From: Cornus controversa
Lineage: Eukaryota; Streptophyta; Magnoliopsida; Cornales; Cornaceae
Reading direction: 5' to 3'
Assembly (NCBI GenBank): GCA_026545225.1
Contig: CM048845.1
Location: 78,082,533 to 78,146,532 of the forward strand
Length of the DNA stretch: 64,000 bases
The translations under genes were made by a program, and so were the position numbers. Below the pieces are notes generated by a model. It ran no database searches. It had not been told where the DNA came from and saw nothing but the letters and a program-made list of their open reading frames with translations. Of this stretch, positions 13,954-27,611 are shown in pieces (within the stretch, counting starts at the first letter, position 1; every line of letters starts with the position of its first letter).

Positions 13954-16670
13954 CTCACTTCCAAAGAATTGTTTGCACCAAAAAAAACTTAATCCTTATA
14001 CCTGGTACTTACTAAACACTATGGCCAAGTTATAAGGCATTATATTTTTGGGGTACGATTCAGAATACTTGGGATACAATTTGGGATACGATTCAAGATA
14101 CTTGGGGTACGATTTAGGATACTTTTGAAATATGGACAGACAAAATTATAAATATTTTTTTACAAAATGAGAGTCTAATTGTAATAATAAAAAAGTTTAT
14201 TATTTAAAAAAAATAAAGCAAAAAGAATTATAATCTTAAATTGATAGTGAGAGAAAGAAGAAAATGATGAAGAAGCGAGATCCGATATCTAAGTAAGTTT
14301 GAGTCATTCATGTTTTAAGATTAGGATTTTTATTTTTGTGTTTCATGTAATTGTCTCTTTATTTATAAGTGATTACATTTACATTCATAATGTTATAGAA
14401 AACTAATCAAAAATTAATTTTTTCTATATATAAAAATATAATATATTTTATTTTCTTAAAATATCGTACTGTGTCGTATCGGTATCTCGTATCACCGAAA
14501 AAAATGATAGAAAAGTTCTTCATTCACATTTTGCACATATTATTTGTAGCAATTGAATTCCTATTTTACTCTTTTAAAAAAATAGAATTCTTATTTTATC
14601 CCTACGATTTGGGAGAGGTTAACGTCCTAATTGAATTCCAACTACACGATGTATTTTTAGCCATCCGATTCCGATCTAATATTTGAGAATAGAGTTGAGA
14701 GAATGTTAGGGAAATTTTATTTTATTTGTATTTTGTAACTTCACACAATGCATACACATATAAAACTCAATTTGATAAACAAAGATAAATAATTTACAAT
14801 TTTACATTAACATGAAAATATAAGTGACAAGATTTTTAATAACAATAATTTACAAAGAAAAAAAAAACAGAATGATAAAACAGAGTTTAAATAACGGACG
14901 ATATGTAATAGATATTAAGAAAGAAAAACTAACCTTTGAGATGAAGAAGCGTGCTAACTCCAGTTGCTTGCAATCACGTTTTTCTATTAAAGACTAGTCA
15001 CCAAATTTTTGTTATTTTCCTTAGAGTCACCTTCATAACTATATACTGTAATTCATATTAAACTTATTTTTTATATCATTAATATATAATTTAAAATAAA
15101 ATAAAGCCAATAGAAATCTAATAAAATAATAATTTGTATTCTGTTGAAATATATATCTAACAGAGTAACATAAGAGAGATCCTTATATGTTTGATGAACT
15201 CATAAAATGAGTTGTCCCAACTTTTGAAACTCGTTACGAGTTAGAGACTTTAGTCCCAGTTGAACTTACAGACGAACAATTCAAACGGGTCGGTTCATTT
15301 GAAACCCTAATTAAATTAGGCCAAATTTGTTGCGATTGAAATAGGCAAACTTTTCAAATTTAATTAATCTGATAATGACCTTATATATATATATATATAT
15401 ATATATCGATTAGATTAGTCTACAAGTATCAATCAAAACCAGTTAAATTACAATCGATCTCTCATTTTTTTTCTAAAATATTTGTTGAAACATGAAAAAA
15501 AATGATAGAAAAAGAGGACAATACCTATACGCATTATCGTCTCCGTCGTCATCCATGATCAAACCGACCCAAAATCAGCACAATCTATCAGTAAAATTCA
15601 AAAACAAACAACCATTCTCAAACTGGAAAGAGAGAGATAGTTGAAAAAGAAAATCACGAAACCGACATTACATTTTTCTGGTCGGCGTTTGGACCACTTA
15701 GAGAGAGAAAGTATGTGTGTTTTTAGAGAGAGAAATGCGTTGAAGGGCAGAGTATATGTATATAATGTATGTGGATAGGTTGGGGAAACCGATTGGAGAG
15801 ACATCAAAGGAACAGTACTGAAAATGATGGCCATACACCGACTCTTCCAAACGCGACGAAATTGAAGTCTTTGCCGACCACCTTGAGAAAGAGAGAGAGG
15901 GGCAAGAAATCGGGAAAGGAAATTTACACTAGCAATAGTAGGAATGAGTTGGTTCTTTAAAGAGAGTCAATGTTTTCCCGCTTTTTTTTTTCAAGATTAT
16001 GACTTGAACAAACTAATTATGAAATGACTAATTAGCCCTTATCACCTCTTGCTATAGTCTACCTTTTAGAAGTAATGCCACTCTGAGGAGACTTTCATGA
16101 CTCTTGGACTTTATTTGGATAATCAGCTGATAAAAGAAAAGAAATTATAATATTAGTTATGAAAGAAAAAAAAGAGAGGATAACATGTATTTATGTTTGA
16201 ATATATTATAAAAAAAAAAAAATGTAATGATTATATTCTTGTTTGAAAAATGTGAAGGAAAGAAAAGAAACTATTTTAATTAATTTACTATCATGTCCTC
16301 TTATGTATATATTATAAGATATACCCAAATTTCTTTTAAATTTTGTTCTTTAAAATATTATGGTTATTTTTTATATTATGAAAGATTCACTTATTCTTAT
16401 CATTTTTTTTCAAATATTCTCACTTTTGAAAGAATAGCATATAAGAGATTTGGAGAGATAAGTTATCCCTCCAAATCACTTATAATCATTTCTTTTTTTT
16501 TTTACTAATGACAATCTAAACATAAAAAATACTATCATTCCTTTTCTTTTCTTTTCTTTTCTTTTCTTTCCAATTCCATCAATCCAATGAGCCGAGCTCT
16601 CCCTCAAAATAAATATTTTAGAAAAAATATATATATCATTATGTTACCAATGTTAAAATCATTTCACACA
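13954..16670. other. intergenic, degenerate repeats
   Basis: Contains a segment at about 14045-14500 with repeated GGGTACGATT/GATACTT words and a TCGTATCGGTATCTCGTATC end, resembling a decayed relative of the hAT-like MITE family found at 29.4 and 59.7 kb. A TA microsatellite lies at 15385-15406. A possible gene-start fragment near 14.94-15.56 kb is described in the findings. No complete gene is seen. Confidence 0.4.
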
Positions 16671-16908
16671 AAAAATATCATGATGTAGCTAATACTAAAA
16701 TCATCTCACAAAAAAAAAAAAAAAAAAAAAAAACCTCAGAATATCATAAATTGAATTTATAGGAGACAGTCAAAGTTTTACATCCTATTTCTTTTACATT
16801 TTTTTACATCAAACTTTGGTAGTCTACTATAAATTCAATTTATAATATTTTAAGTGAATTTCTTTTTGTGTAAGAAGATTTTAGTATCGGTTACGTAATG
16901 ATATTTTT
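16671..16908. repeat. small foldback MITE
   Basis: The ends are inverted copies. AAAAATATCATGATGTAGCT and AATACTAAAATCATCTCACA on the left match the complement of the right end (GTGTAAGAAGATTTTAGTAT, then GTTACGTAATGATATTTTTG). An inner pair around TAAATTGAATTTATA continues the hairpin. A long poly-A tract (about 16709-16733) interrupts the left arm, and a duplicate of the arm lies just outside at about 16637-16672. Confidence 0.65.
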
Positions 16909-18087
16909 GAAAGGTGTTTTTTATATATTATTTGAATTGAAGAGTGAAGTTGACATAAAAGGACAAGGACAAATTTGATTTTGTAATTGACATAAACAAA
17001 TTTCGTTGTTTGACTGATTAGGAATCTATTACACGTAGAATATTAACAAGTCACTGTAATTTTTGAAAAACTTATATAATTATGTTATATTCAGGAGAGG
17101 TGGGTTTAATTTACTATATTTCTTTCTCAATAAGGTTATGTCTATTTTGTAGATTCTAAGATTATGTAAGGCACATTGGAAACTTATCACTTTAATTTCA
17201 TCCTAAAAGCAACAAAATGAAAATCTTAGGACATTGGAGTTGGCATAGGCCATACTAGTTTTTTTTCGTTTACGAGTATAGGTCAGAAGTCTACTTTTTC
17301 TAGAGTCCCGTGTAGACGGAGCCCACTGCATAATGAGAAGTTTAAACGAATCTCATTTCTCAAAGCATAAAAGACGAGTTCAGTAACACGGTGCTCCAGA
17401 CATTGCAATATATGGGTGAGATGTCCGTAATCTTACCATGTCCGAGAGATGATTTCCGCCTTGTACAAAAGATCGTTACCTTGTTTTAAACCTGTGAAAC
17501 AATATTTCACAATATATTTCATCATCACGAAGCCTGAGACACGAGACATTATATTCAAATTTCACAAAATATATCTCATCATCATGGAGCCTGAGACACG
17601 AGACATGCATACTTTCATATCAAACTTCTGGTACAATGTAGATGCTGAAAAAAACCAAAGAAATGGATTCAGAAACTTCGGTTAGAGAGTATTGAAGATG
17701 CAGCATACAACCATACATTCAAGAGTGTCACTATTCTTCTCAAACTCAAATGAGAAGAATCACAGTGGTAATGCCAACAATGATGCAAAGGGCTCTAAGA
17801 TAACTCAGTACAAGATCTGAACTCATTGTCATGAAAAACCGGAACGTAGTTTATGATTTTACAGACCAAATAGGAATGCATTCAAAGAGGGAGATGTCAA
17901 ATTGAGAAGAAACCAAAGAGTGGGGGTTGGGAAAATAAATAAAGCTCCTGAAGAACGTGTTTTGTACACAAACTCAACAAGATGAAAAAACATTTGTTTT
18001 CTGAAAATACAATGTCTGTCGCACCAGCAAAGAAAATAGTTTCCAGAACCGACTCAATTTCAAACTTGAGCAAGACCCAGATGATCA
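16909..18087. other. intergenic and 3' UTR side of the TOM2A-like gene
   Basis: No independent gene recognised. Around 17500-17610 an approximate direct repeat contains GCCTGAGACACGAGACAT twice. The segment nearest 18087 is likely the TOM2A 3' UTR. Confidence 0.45.
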
Positions 18088-21000
18088 TCACATGACGGTG
18101 CATCGACTCCTTTCCTCTGCTGGCTGTGCTGCTGCTTGCCTGTTTGACTCGGATGGGTTATATGTAAACTCGGAAGTATCAAGCCCATACTGGTTCATAT
18201 CCAGACAAGATACAAGAAAATTCAAAATTAAGAATTAGATATAGATCCACCAGAAGAAGAAGCAGAAGAATAAAAAAAAGGAACAGAAGTTACACAAAGG
18301 ATGCACTAGAATTGTAAGGAATCCTATATAAAAATCTGTATCAAGAACATGAACGAAAGCAGAAGGCATCATCTCACAGTTAATAAGAAATCTTCCAAAT
18401 AGGATAATCTAGAATAGAACTGTTTAATTTTTTTATTGTAAAATATAGCTAGAAAAAGTTGTAAATTTGAATCATGCAAGTGAACTTTATTAAATAAAAA
18501 ATTAGATTTCATTGAAATAAAATTCAAAATTTTCAGTAAGGGATTACACGATTAATAGTAAGAATGAAAAACCAAAGCACAAGAAGTCATTTAAATTCTT
18601 CAAAAAAACTTCAAAAAAATTGCATATAAGTTGGTAATTATACATATTCAATTAATTCAAGATAGTTCAGGAAGTAATGAAGCGCGTATGACAAAATCAG
18701 GTGGAAACCCCTTACTGGAAAAGTTGGTATTTAGAACTCATAAAATATGGATGATTGTCTCATGCAGATCATGAAACTATGCAGCTGATAAAACACCCAA
18801 ATATTTTCATATATAAAGAGGAACAGTTTCCACCTTTTCCCTCATACGTGCGCTCCAAGCATCATTTCTGCCTGGGCGCTGATCAAGGGTACCAGCAACA
18901 GGGACCCCGGTGGCTGGAACTGGTGGCCTGTTGACCAATGGCTGACGGATTTGTTGATTTGGGCCACCTATAAACTCATCATCACTGTCATAGTCCACCG
19001 GTCTGTTTGCAGCCCTTACCACAAGGGCTAACAAGAATACCAGAGCCTGCAATTCCAAAAAATGGATGCATTAGGACATCACAAGAAAGTGACCATTGTG
19101 TTTCCAGTAGCTTCTAGAATTGTCAATTTTTCATGGCATTTAATGAGAGCATTTAATTTGATAAGGGGATTTTGGTGATGATTGTATGAGTTTAACTTCA
19201 CTATAATCCACCAACACGGCCCACCCACCACCCCCCCCCTTATGAAGGAGAAAATAATGATGACATATGGCAAAAGAAACTAAGAGGAATACAATCAACA
19301 ATGGACATGAACATTTGTGCCAATGCTCCAACTGGATATTAGGCAAGTATCATGGCAAAAAAAAAAAGAAAAAATACACAAGTTAAACTGTCCCTAAATT
19401 CTTAGAAGAAATGCACATGCAAAGCAGAAAACTCTATCCAAACTATTTAATTACAACAACCTACCAAGAATGCTTCTAAATAGTTGATAGATCAACCAAG
19501 CTCTGTTATGGTACAGAGGAAGTAGAGAAAGAGAAAGAAAGAAAAGAAAAGAAAAAGTATACTACTTCAGATCGTTTAGCTAGGATTGCCACCAAATCCC
19601 AATTAGCAGGTTAACTCATTGGAGATTAACCATCCAAACCCCTCTTACCCACTCAACATATGTGATGCAGCTTAATGCTTGACAATTATTCTGATATGAA
19701 AAATTTACAGAACCATGACAAACAGTGAAACCCTCAACATGATAGTTTATAGAAATGTAATAGCACTGATGCCTACTATACCAGATGCTTTCATTACAAC
19801 TTTTATCTCACTACTTTAGACAACTAGAGAGGAATATTACATGAAAACTTTAAAACCATTTAAGAAATAATATATGTTATTTAAAAAAATGTTGAAAAAA
19901 ATGTAATTATAAAGCAACTAAGCCAATTGTAACAGCCTGTAGAACCATTACAACAGCAACTAATGGCCAATGATATTCCATTTTATGTTCTAGTTAATGC
20001 AAACGAAACCTACAAACTCAAACCTATCACCGAAAGGACAACATTCGGTGTTGACATAAAAAGATTATCAAGTAGAACTTACCTCCAAAATAACAGCCCC
20101 AAGAGCAACCCATTTGACAATGTTCCAGTGCTTTTCAAGAAAATCATATATCATAGTAAAGTCTCCAGTTTTGTCGGTTGGAATTTCCTGAAACATGCAT
20201 ATATGCCATTGTTCTGATAACCAAATAACCATCTTGAAACTCGAAAACACCAGTTAAATAGCACTTACATCTTCCCAGCTTTTGTCAAAAAATATGAAAG
20301 CTGCACACCCCAGTTCTGCCAAGATCAACAAGATCACCAATATGGAGTACTGTATTGACTTAAGGAAACCGAAGATAAAAACATTACAAATAAATTAAAA
20401 GGAAAAAAAAAATAGGGAAAAAGAAAAGATGACACACCCTCCCACATACAACTCATGCAAATTTTTGCATGGTTCCATCGAAGAAATTAAGCAAGAAAAA
20501 GAAAGAAAAATATTAGCTACAAGAGAAGCCCCAACAACATTTAAACCACCACAATGTTGTCAACCATTAAATTTGTGCAACTGCAAATAATGACTCATGA
20601 GCTGTTGGTCGAAGGAACTCCATCTTTATCATGTTCAGTGCCTTATCTTAACACAGCGGTCCCAAGCCAAAAAAAGGAGGGGTGCATTAGGCAGCTTGAC
20701 AGCCAGCGTAAAACTTTGTCAAGACTACTATAAACATGAATCCAAAAAATATATGACTAAATGCTACAGCATTCCCCCTAAGCAATGCATTGCATCACTT
20801 TTCAGATGCTTCGGAAATGGACAAGGTACACTGCATCAGCACCCAGATAAGGTAAAAAAGTAGGCAAGATTCCCACATTTTTATTGACGAGTGAGGATAA
20901 AGAAGTTAGTCCAGCAAAGTATGCTTAGGATAGGGAAGGAATGTTGACAGGTAAAGGAATTGAGTTGGTAGACACTATGATTAGAAGGAGAATTAATATA

Positions 21001-24000
21001 ATATGTCTAGAAACTAAGTGTGTAGGAGAAAAGGCTAGGAAAATTGAGAACACACGATATAAACATTATTACACAGAAAAATACAGACAGAGAAATGAGG
21101 CAGGGATAATCATTGATAAGAATTTAAAAGATGTACTTGTTATTAGAAAAGAGAATAGGATAATATTAATAAAACTTGTACTAAGAAAAAATATAGTTAA
21201 TATAGTTAGTGTTTATGCACCCCAAGTAGGACTAGATGAACAAATTAAATCACAAATTTAGGAACATATAGAGTAATTAATTCAATGGATACTCAAAGGA
21301 GAAAATTATACATATGAAGAGACTCTAATGGTCATGTAGGAAACGATTATGGAGAGTATAAGATGGTACATGGTGGACCCAGATTTGGAGATAGAAATGA
21401 AGTTGGGGAGGCTATCTTAGACTTTGCAGTGGACCGGTGGCATATAATCTTATAATCGGGAATACCTATTTTAAAAAGAGAAATGAAGATTTAATAACAT
21501 TTAAAAGTGGAACAAATATGAGTCAAATAGACTTCTTTCTAACTAAAAAGGTGGATCAATAAATAGGCAAAGATTGTAAGGGTATCCCGGGAGAGAGTTT
21601 GACATCACAACATAGGCTATTAATTTTTTAGATGTTTATATAAAAGGACAATCTAAAAGGAGAAATAGAATTATAAATCCAAGAACTAGGTGGTGGAATT
21701 TAAGAGGGGATAAAGTAGAATTATTTAAGAATAGGATGCTAAGAGAAGCAACGTGGAGTGTAGAAGATAAAACAAATTTAATGTGGAATTAGGTAAATTA
21801 ATGTATTAAAAGAGTAACAAAAGATGTCCTTGGAAAAGAAAAAAGATCAGGACCACTATCTAAGGAAACTTGGTGTTGGAATGAACAGATCTAAAACATC
21901 ATAAAAATAAAAATGTGAATACTTTAAAGTTTCGGGGGGGGGGGGGGAGGCGGGGGAGGGGAAAGAATAGAAATAGAGAAACCTTTGAATAAGTACAAAA
22001 ATGTCAATAAGAAAGTTAAACGTAGTAAGAGAAGATAAATATAGAGTGGATGATGAGCTCTATTCTAAAGTGGGCACAAAAGATGGGGAGAAGAATATAT
22101 ATAAACATGCTAAACTAAGGCGGATAGGTAAACTGGAGTTTTTAGTTATATCAAATGCATCAAGAGTGAAGATTTAAGTGTTTTAGTAAAAAATGACGAA
22201 ATTAAAGAAAGATGGAAAATTACTTTGAGAAATTGTTAAATGAAAATCATATAAGAAGTCTAGGCTTAGTAGAATATAGTAACCCTAGGGATCATATTCT
22301 TCCCTAGGGTCAAGGAGTGTGAGGTTTAAAATGTATTAAGGACGATGAAATTAGAAAGTGCTCTAGGACCAAATGGCATCCCTGTCGAGGTTTAGAAGTG
22401 TTTAAGGGATGATGGTGTGTCTTGGTTAACAAAATTATTTAATAAGTTAATAACAACTAAGAGAATACTTGATGAAAGGTTCAAAAGTATTTCAATACCT
22501 CTGTATAAAAATAAAAAAGACATACAAACTTGTACTAATTATAGTGATATTAAATTATTGTCATACTATGAAACCTTGGGATAGAGTGATTGAACAACGA
22601 CTAAGACGGAAACCTGTAATGTTATAAATCAATGTGGATTCATATTGAGGAGGTCAACGATAGAGGTTATTTACTTATTGAGGAGACTAGTGGAAAGATT
22701 ATCTTTATATAGTTTTATTGATTTAGAGAAAGCCAATTATAGATTACCTAGAGATCTAATATGGAAAATTTTAGAAAAGAAAGATGTCACAAAAGAAATA
22801 TAGACACAAGAAAGTATACTTATGATGAATGTGTGACTATAGTTAGAACAACTACGGGAGAAAAAGTGAACTTCCAATTACTATACATAGGCTTACATCA
22901 AGACACATTAAGATGAGATTCCAAAGTGTATGTTATTTGTTGATAATATAATTTTAAATTATGAAACTGGAGGAAGTTCTAGAATTAAAAGGGTTTAAGT
23001 AGAAATAAAATTGAATATATGGGATGCAACTTTAGTAAATTTAGAAATACAAATATGAATGTAGTGAAGATTAAGGATCAAGAGGTACAAAAAAGTGAAT
23101 ATTTCTATTATTTAGACTCAATTATTCATAATGAAGGAGAAATTAGAGATGACGTTAATCATAGAATCAAGACAAGAATGGTTAAATAGAGGAGTGCATC
23201 TCATATATTGTGTGATCGATGTATATTGCTAAGGTTAAAAGGGAAGTTCTACAAAACAGTTATTAGACCATCCATTTTTTGTGGGACAAAATGTTGGACA
23301 ACTAAGAAATAGCATATGCATAAAGTAAGTGTGGCAGAAATGCAAATGTTGAGATGAATGTGCGAGAAGACAAGAAAGGATACAATTAGAAATGAACACA
23401 TTTATGAGATGGTTGAAGTAGCAGTGTAGCAACAATTGGAGATAGAATTAAAAAATCAATTAAGATGGTTTACACGTGCAACAAAGACCATTTAGTGCCA
23501 GTTAGGAAGAGCGACACGGTCAACATTGAGGGTAATGCTTGGAAACGAGGAATACCAAAATTAATGTGGGTAAAGTTAATTAGTAACGAATATGATGACA
23601 TCTAGTTTGATTAAGGTTATAAACTTATAGAGTGTAATTAAAGAAAAATTATTCATGTAGCCAACCCCAAGGAGTCGAAAAAAGGCTTTGTTGAGTTGAG
23701 TTATTCATCAAAGGGTTGAGACACTTAAAATTGATAGGGGTCGATTGAAAACATGGGAATGAAATCAATGGTGCTAGGGATTCTTCCATCACCTGGAAAA
23801 AGAGATAAAATTTTGAATCATGATGGCATGTCACAAGATATCAGCATGACAATATCATTTTCAAATAAATGGGCAATGTAGGTCCCCCAACGCAAAGGAG
23901 TTACATCATAACTGTCCTCATAGGCTCATACTACTATGGAAACAATGCATGAGTATGTAGGATACACAAGTGAGGCAGCATCCATTCCGTGTTACTGCTC

Positions 24001-26875
24001 CAATACAACCAAAACAAGATATGATGAAGAGAACCACACCAATACCCATAAACAAATATATGAACCTACAAAAATGGGATCACGGGGAAAAAATTAGCCA
24101 ATATTGTAAGAACTGCAGATCTGCAGATAGAAGTTTCATAACATCAGCTTAAGAAAGAATCTTGCAGTTTCAAAGAAATTTCAAATAACTACAATTTATC
24201 AATCCATAAACATGCATATATTTCAGGAAATGTACAGAAAGCATTGATGCTGCCTAACAACCAAGACCCAAGAAACTAACATGTTAGAAACTTGGAGCTT
24301 TCCAGTATGCCGTCCAGGATGCCAAGTGCTGAGCGTCCAATTCAAGCTGAGGATTGGACGACTTGAAATACTCCAGGTTAAAGTTGAACTTGTATTGATG
24401 TTCAACCTAAACCATGATAGTCAAATCCAGAAGAACTGCTACTGGCATCACTGGACTGGAGACTCTGTAACTCAGTCAGCTTGGTATCTTATTATGACAC
24501 AACCTCCCAAAAGATAAATTATAACATAACCAAAAACATTAATCATGAATAAGCAAATAATTTCAGAGCTACTCATTTGAACAACCTGATGTTTGTTAGC
24601 CTGGTGTGACCAGAACCGTAAACCAAGTTAGCAGGAATCTCATAACATAAATTAATTCTACCACTATACTCATGAATCTAGGTTTCCGTCAATATAACGT
24701 ATCCTAGCAACACCATTTCTAGTTCTACTAATAGCTTTTCTACATGAGAATTTGGCATATGAAAAGCCATTCTTTGTTGCTGAAACATTTTTGCAGATGT
24801 TTGGTTCCAAACAAGAAGCACTTTTTCCTTTTTGTGGCAGGGGAGGGTGGGGATGTTGTAATGCAATAATTTAACACCTATCCACCATTCTGATTATAAA
24901 TAAATAAACAACTAAATTACCTAAATTGCCAATTTCAATTGAACTGTTTTTGGTGGTAATTTGCTAAGGTTGCCCACTTGCCTAATAGATTCTCAGATTC
25001 ATGTTTCTACAGTGTGAGTTCTCTCAATGACTTCACACTCATTCATTGTTATAGAATTTACAATCTTTGTTCCCAACCTAACCTTCTGTTGGGAGTGTCC
25101 CTGTAGCCTTTCCTATAAATAAGTTGAAGCCATGAGATGCTTACCGTTTGATAATTATTTAAAAAACTGTATCAGACTTTCATGAAATTCTGTAGCCAAA
25201 ATTCCATGCTATTCACACTGTTAAGTTTATTCATATGCTTTTTCTCCAAACGTATCAATTACATACACGTTACTACCAATAAGTGGAAAATTATCTAATA
25301 TCAATTACATATTATCTGCCAATAATTGGATAATTATCCAAGGAATTTTGGATCATGATCATAAATCCTCTTTGCCAAATTCATATTATTCACACTGAAT
25401 TGAGGGGTTTTAATGACTTTTAGTCCAATTTTACAGATATTGCACAGACATCATAGCATCATTCAAGTGGATGATAATATATAAGCTTCAGGAATATTTT
25501 CATGAATTTTCTCACCTGATTTTCCACTCTTAACACTTTTTGAGTTATCTTCATGATTTTCATGAATTATAGATCAGTCTACATAGACATCTTGGTCATT
25601 CTCTCTCAATGATACGAGCTATGTGCGTTAGAGAATAAAATGCAAATACTAACTGATCACTTGCAAGAATGCAACCAAATAAAAAGGAGAAGAAAGAAAA
25701 GTACAACCACAATGGCACAACCAAGAGGACGAGAATTTATGTGCTTCAACATTAAGTTTGCATTCATGATCAAACTGACAATTGAATGATTTACTAAAAA
25801 CTTGGAGATTCGTGTTATTTATCATCACTTGGACAACCCAGTAAAATCCACCCCTCCCTCTCTCTCTTCCCATGACTACTACCTGAATCCAAATTCATTG
25901 CAACACCATAGTCCATCTCTCTCTCCTTTTCTCAAACCCTCATAAAGAGCCCATTGTCCAATTCCTATCTTTTGAGAAATTAAACGTCAGCAACAAATTA
26001 TCTACAAATCCAGCAACCTATTATTTTGAAAACGACAGCAAATCCTTTCCCTTTGTAAACCTTATAACCTTAAACCTCCTACCTACCCTTAGACTAATGC
26101 CACAAGTTTCTGTCACATTTGCCCACCACAAACTCAACCGGATGCAAAATTACTCTGAGCTCCATAGTGAGTTGAACATCACATACTTTTAGGGAAAACA
26201 TAAAAGATTACAAAATAAGAAAGAGATTATGAAATGCACCATTTTTCATCCATCCACTAAGAAACAATATTCTAAATCTCATGTGGAATGTTGTTTTGTT
26301 TCTCAAAATAGACACCTTAATTAAGACAAATATTTCAATTATGCCATGCTCAGTGGTGGTTTTTTTTTTCATATAATCCAAAACTAAGTCAAATATTCCA
26401 AATTTTTAATTCATTTTCTTTTAAGACAACATCTTAGCAGCCAAATGCAGCAAAATGCAGCATAAAGAACACAAGTAAACTATCAAGCAATCTGAACAGA
26501 AAAGAATCAGTTCAATAACACATGCAACAAAAAGTTAAAAAAAAAAAGAAGGTTCACAGCAATTGATCAGAATACACCAAGATTTAGCAATAAAACGAAA
26601 ACTGATAAACAAAACTTTAATCAAATGGGGCTCCCATACCAAGCTTTTGGCAGGCTATCAAAGATGCTACTTGACAAAGACAAGGCGATAATCATAGGCC
26701 GACCAAGCTGTACCACATTATCACTCGTAGGCGCAATAGAAGTGCTATCACCAGAAGCTGCTCTTTTGTATTCAACAAACAAGTATATCCCATAGCCCAC
26801 CATGGCCAGACCCACAAGAGTTAACAAGAAGTTCAGGAGCTTCAACAGGCACTCCAAAAAACCCCTACACGCCAT
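18088..26875 (-). CDS. TOM2A: tobamovirus multiplication protein 2A-like (TOM2A), tetraspanin-like four-pass membrane protein, 278 aa
   Basis: In Arabidopsis TOM2A is a tonoplast four-pass membrane protein that binds TOM1 and serves as a host factor for tobamovirus RNA replication. Exons in transcript order: 26875-26640, 24065-23966, 20349-20269, 20187-20083, 19046-18834, 18189-18088. They sum to 837 nt with correct phases and TGA at 18090-18088. The protein starts MACRGFLECLLKLLNFLL. Hydrophobic segments lie at about 11-33, 79-100, 113-133 and 163-187, with a larger loop at about 134-162 between segments 3 and 4. A Cys-rich stretch (CFGCIG and a CC pair) lies between segments 2 and 3. The hydrophilic tail contains YDSDDE and YGLDTSEFTYNPSES and ends in CTVM, a CaaX-type prenylation signal; a C-terminal farnesylation signal is reported for Arabidopsis TOM2A, which is about 280 aa. 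Intron 1 is 2.6 kb. Intron 2 is 3.6 kb and contains a LINE in opposite orientation. Confidence 0.95.
20900..23700 (+). mobile_element. decayed RTE-type LINE inside TOM2A intron 2
   Basis: Frame-by-frame reading of the plus strand follows a plant RTE-type LINE protein through many stops and frameshifts. Endonuclease region: LTGKGIELVDTMIRRRINII (about 20943-21003) and VNIVSVYAPQVGLDEQIKSQ (about 21198-21257). Then SQIDFFLTKK near 21525. Reverse transcriptase: ALGPNGIPVEV near 22355-22390, LYKNKKDIQTCTNY near 22500, FIDLEKA near 22710-22735 and a FVDN box near 22930 where FADD is expected. C-terminal: LKGKFYKTVIRP near 23237. The 3' end reads ...GGCTTTGTTGAGTTGAG near 23680-23700. It lies antisense to the host gene and cannot encode an active enzyme. 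The 5' boundary is uncertain by about 80 bp. Confidence 0.85.
21934..21947 (+). repeat. G homopolymer of about 14 nt
   Basis: A run of about 14 G followed by further G clusters (AGGCGGGGGAGGGG) lies inside the decayed LINE. On the TOM2A transcript strand this is a C run. It could form a G-quadruplex on the plus strand. Confidence 0.9.
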
Positions 26876-27510
26876 CCTCTACAATTCCTTAAATCCCTTC
26901 AGTAAAAACTCTTACAAAATCCCTTCTATTTCACCAAACTCCTCTGTTTCCTTCAACATAAGCCCACATTTATTCCAATGTCAATACCTTAAGCATAAAA
27001 GAGAAAAAATCAAATGGAAAATTTAAAATTAGATAGAGGAAAAAACAAAATAGTCTTGGAGCGGCCCCTATTGAATAAATATATACATAACATACATATT
27101 TAGGTATGTCCATTGAGATAAGTGAAGCCTCGTAGAAAGAAAAAATAATAATTTTCCCAGAAAACTTCAAAAAGAACTAGAACAAATATGACTTAAGGAA
27201 ATTCATGTCACTTCGTCGGTGGAATCTGATGGAATTGAATGGAATACTATTCTGTGTTCTGACAAGGTATACTCATCCAAGGACAATGGTATGCATGCGA
27301 ATTCCAATGAAAATTACGAATTCGGATTCTAGAGAAAATTTCCATGAATCTAGTTTTCAAGAAAATACGAAATTTGACCGAAATTTTTCGAAATAAACAA
27401 TTAAATGTGATGATGATCTTTAGCTGGATAGTTTTTCAGACGAATAGATAGATTATATTCGTTAAATATATATTTACACACACATATATACATATAATTG
27501 AAAAACTTAC

Positions 27511-27605
27511 ATGAACGAAAATAATTCGGAGTTTCAGATTGCGAGCTGTCCAAGATCGAAACCACAGATAGAGAGAGAATATAGAGAGAGGGTCTGATGT
27601 CCAGA
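27511..27605 (-). other. probable 5' UTR exon of the TOM2A-like gene
   Basis: On the minus strand a CT-rich leader (from CTCTCTCTAT to TTTTCGTTCAT) is followed by a perfect GTAAGT donor at 27510-27505. It lies about 640 bp upstream of the TOM2A start codon and has no coding potential. A leader exon with a 5' UTR intron is the simplest reading; transcript data would settle it. Confidence 0.35.
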
Positions 27606-27611
27606 AGTGGA

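Noticed and set aside
15769..15960. 63-aa plus-strand frame with a basic KRERGKKSGK tail
   Set aside because: Compositionally simple (GA-rich repeats) and without known similarity; not distinguishable from chance.
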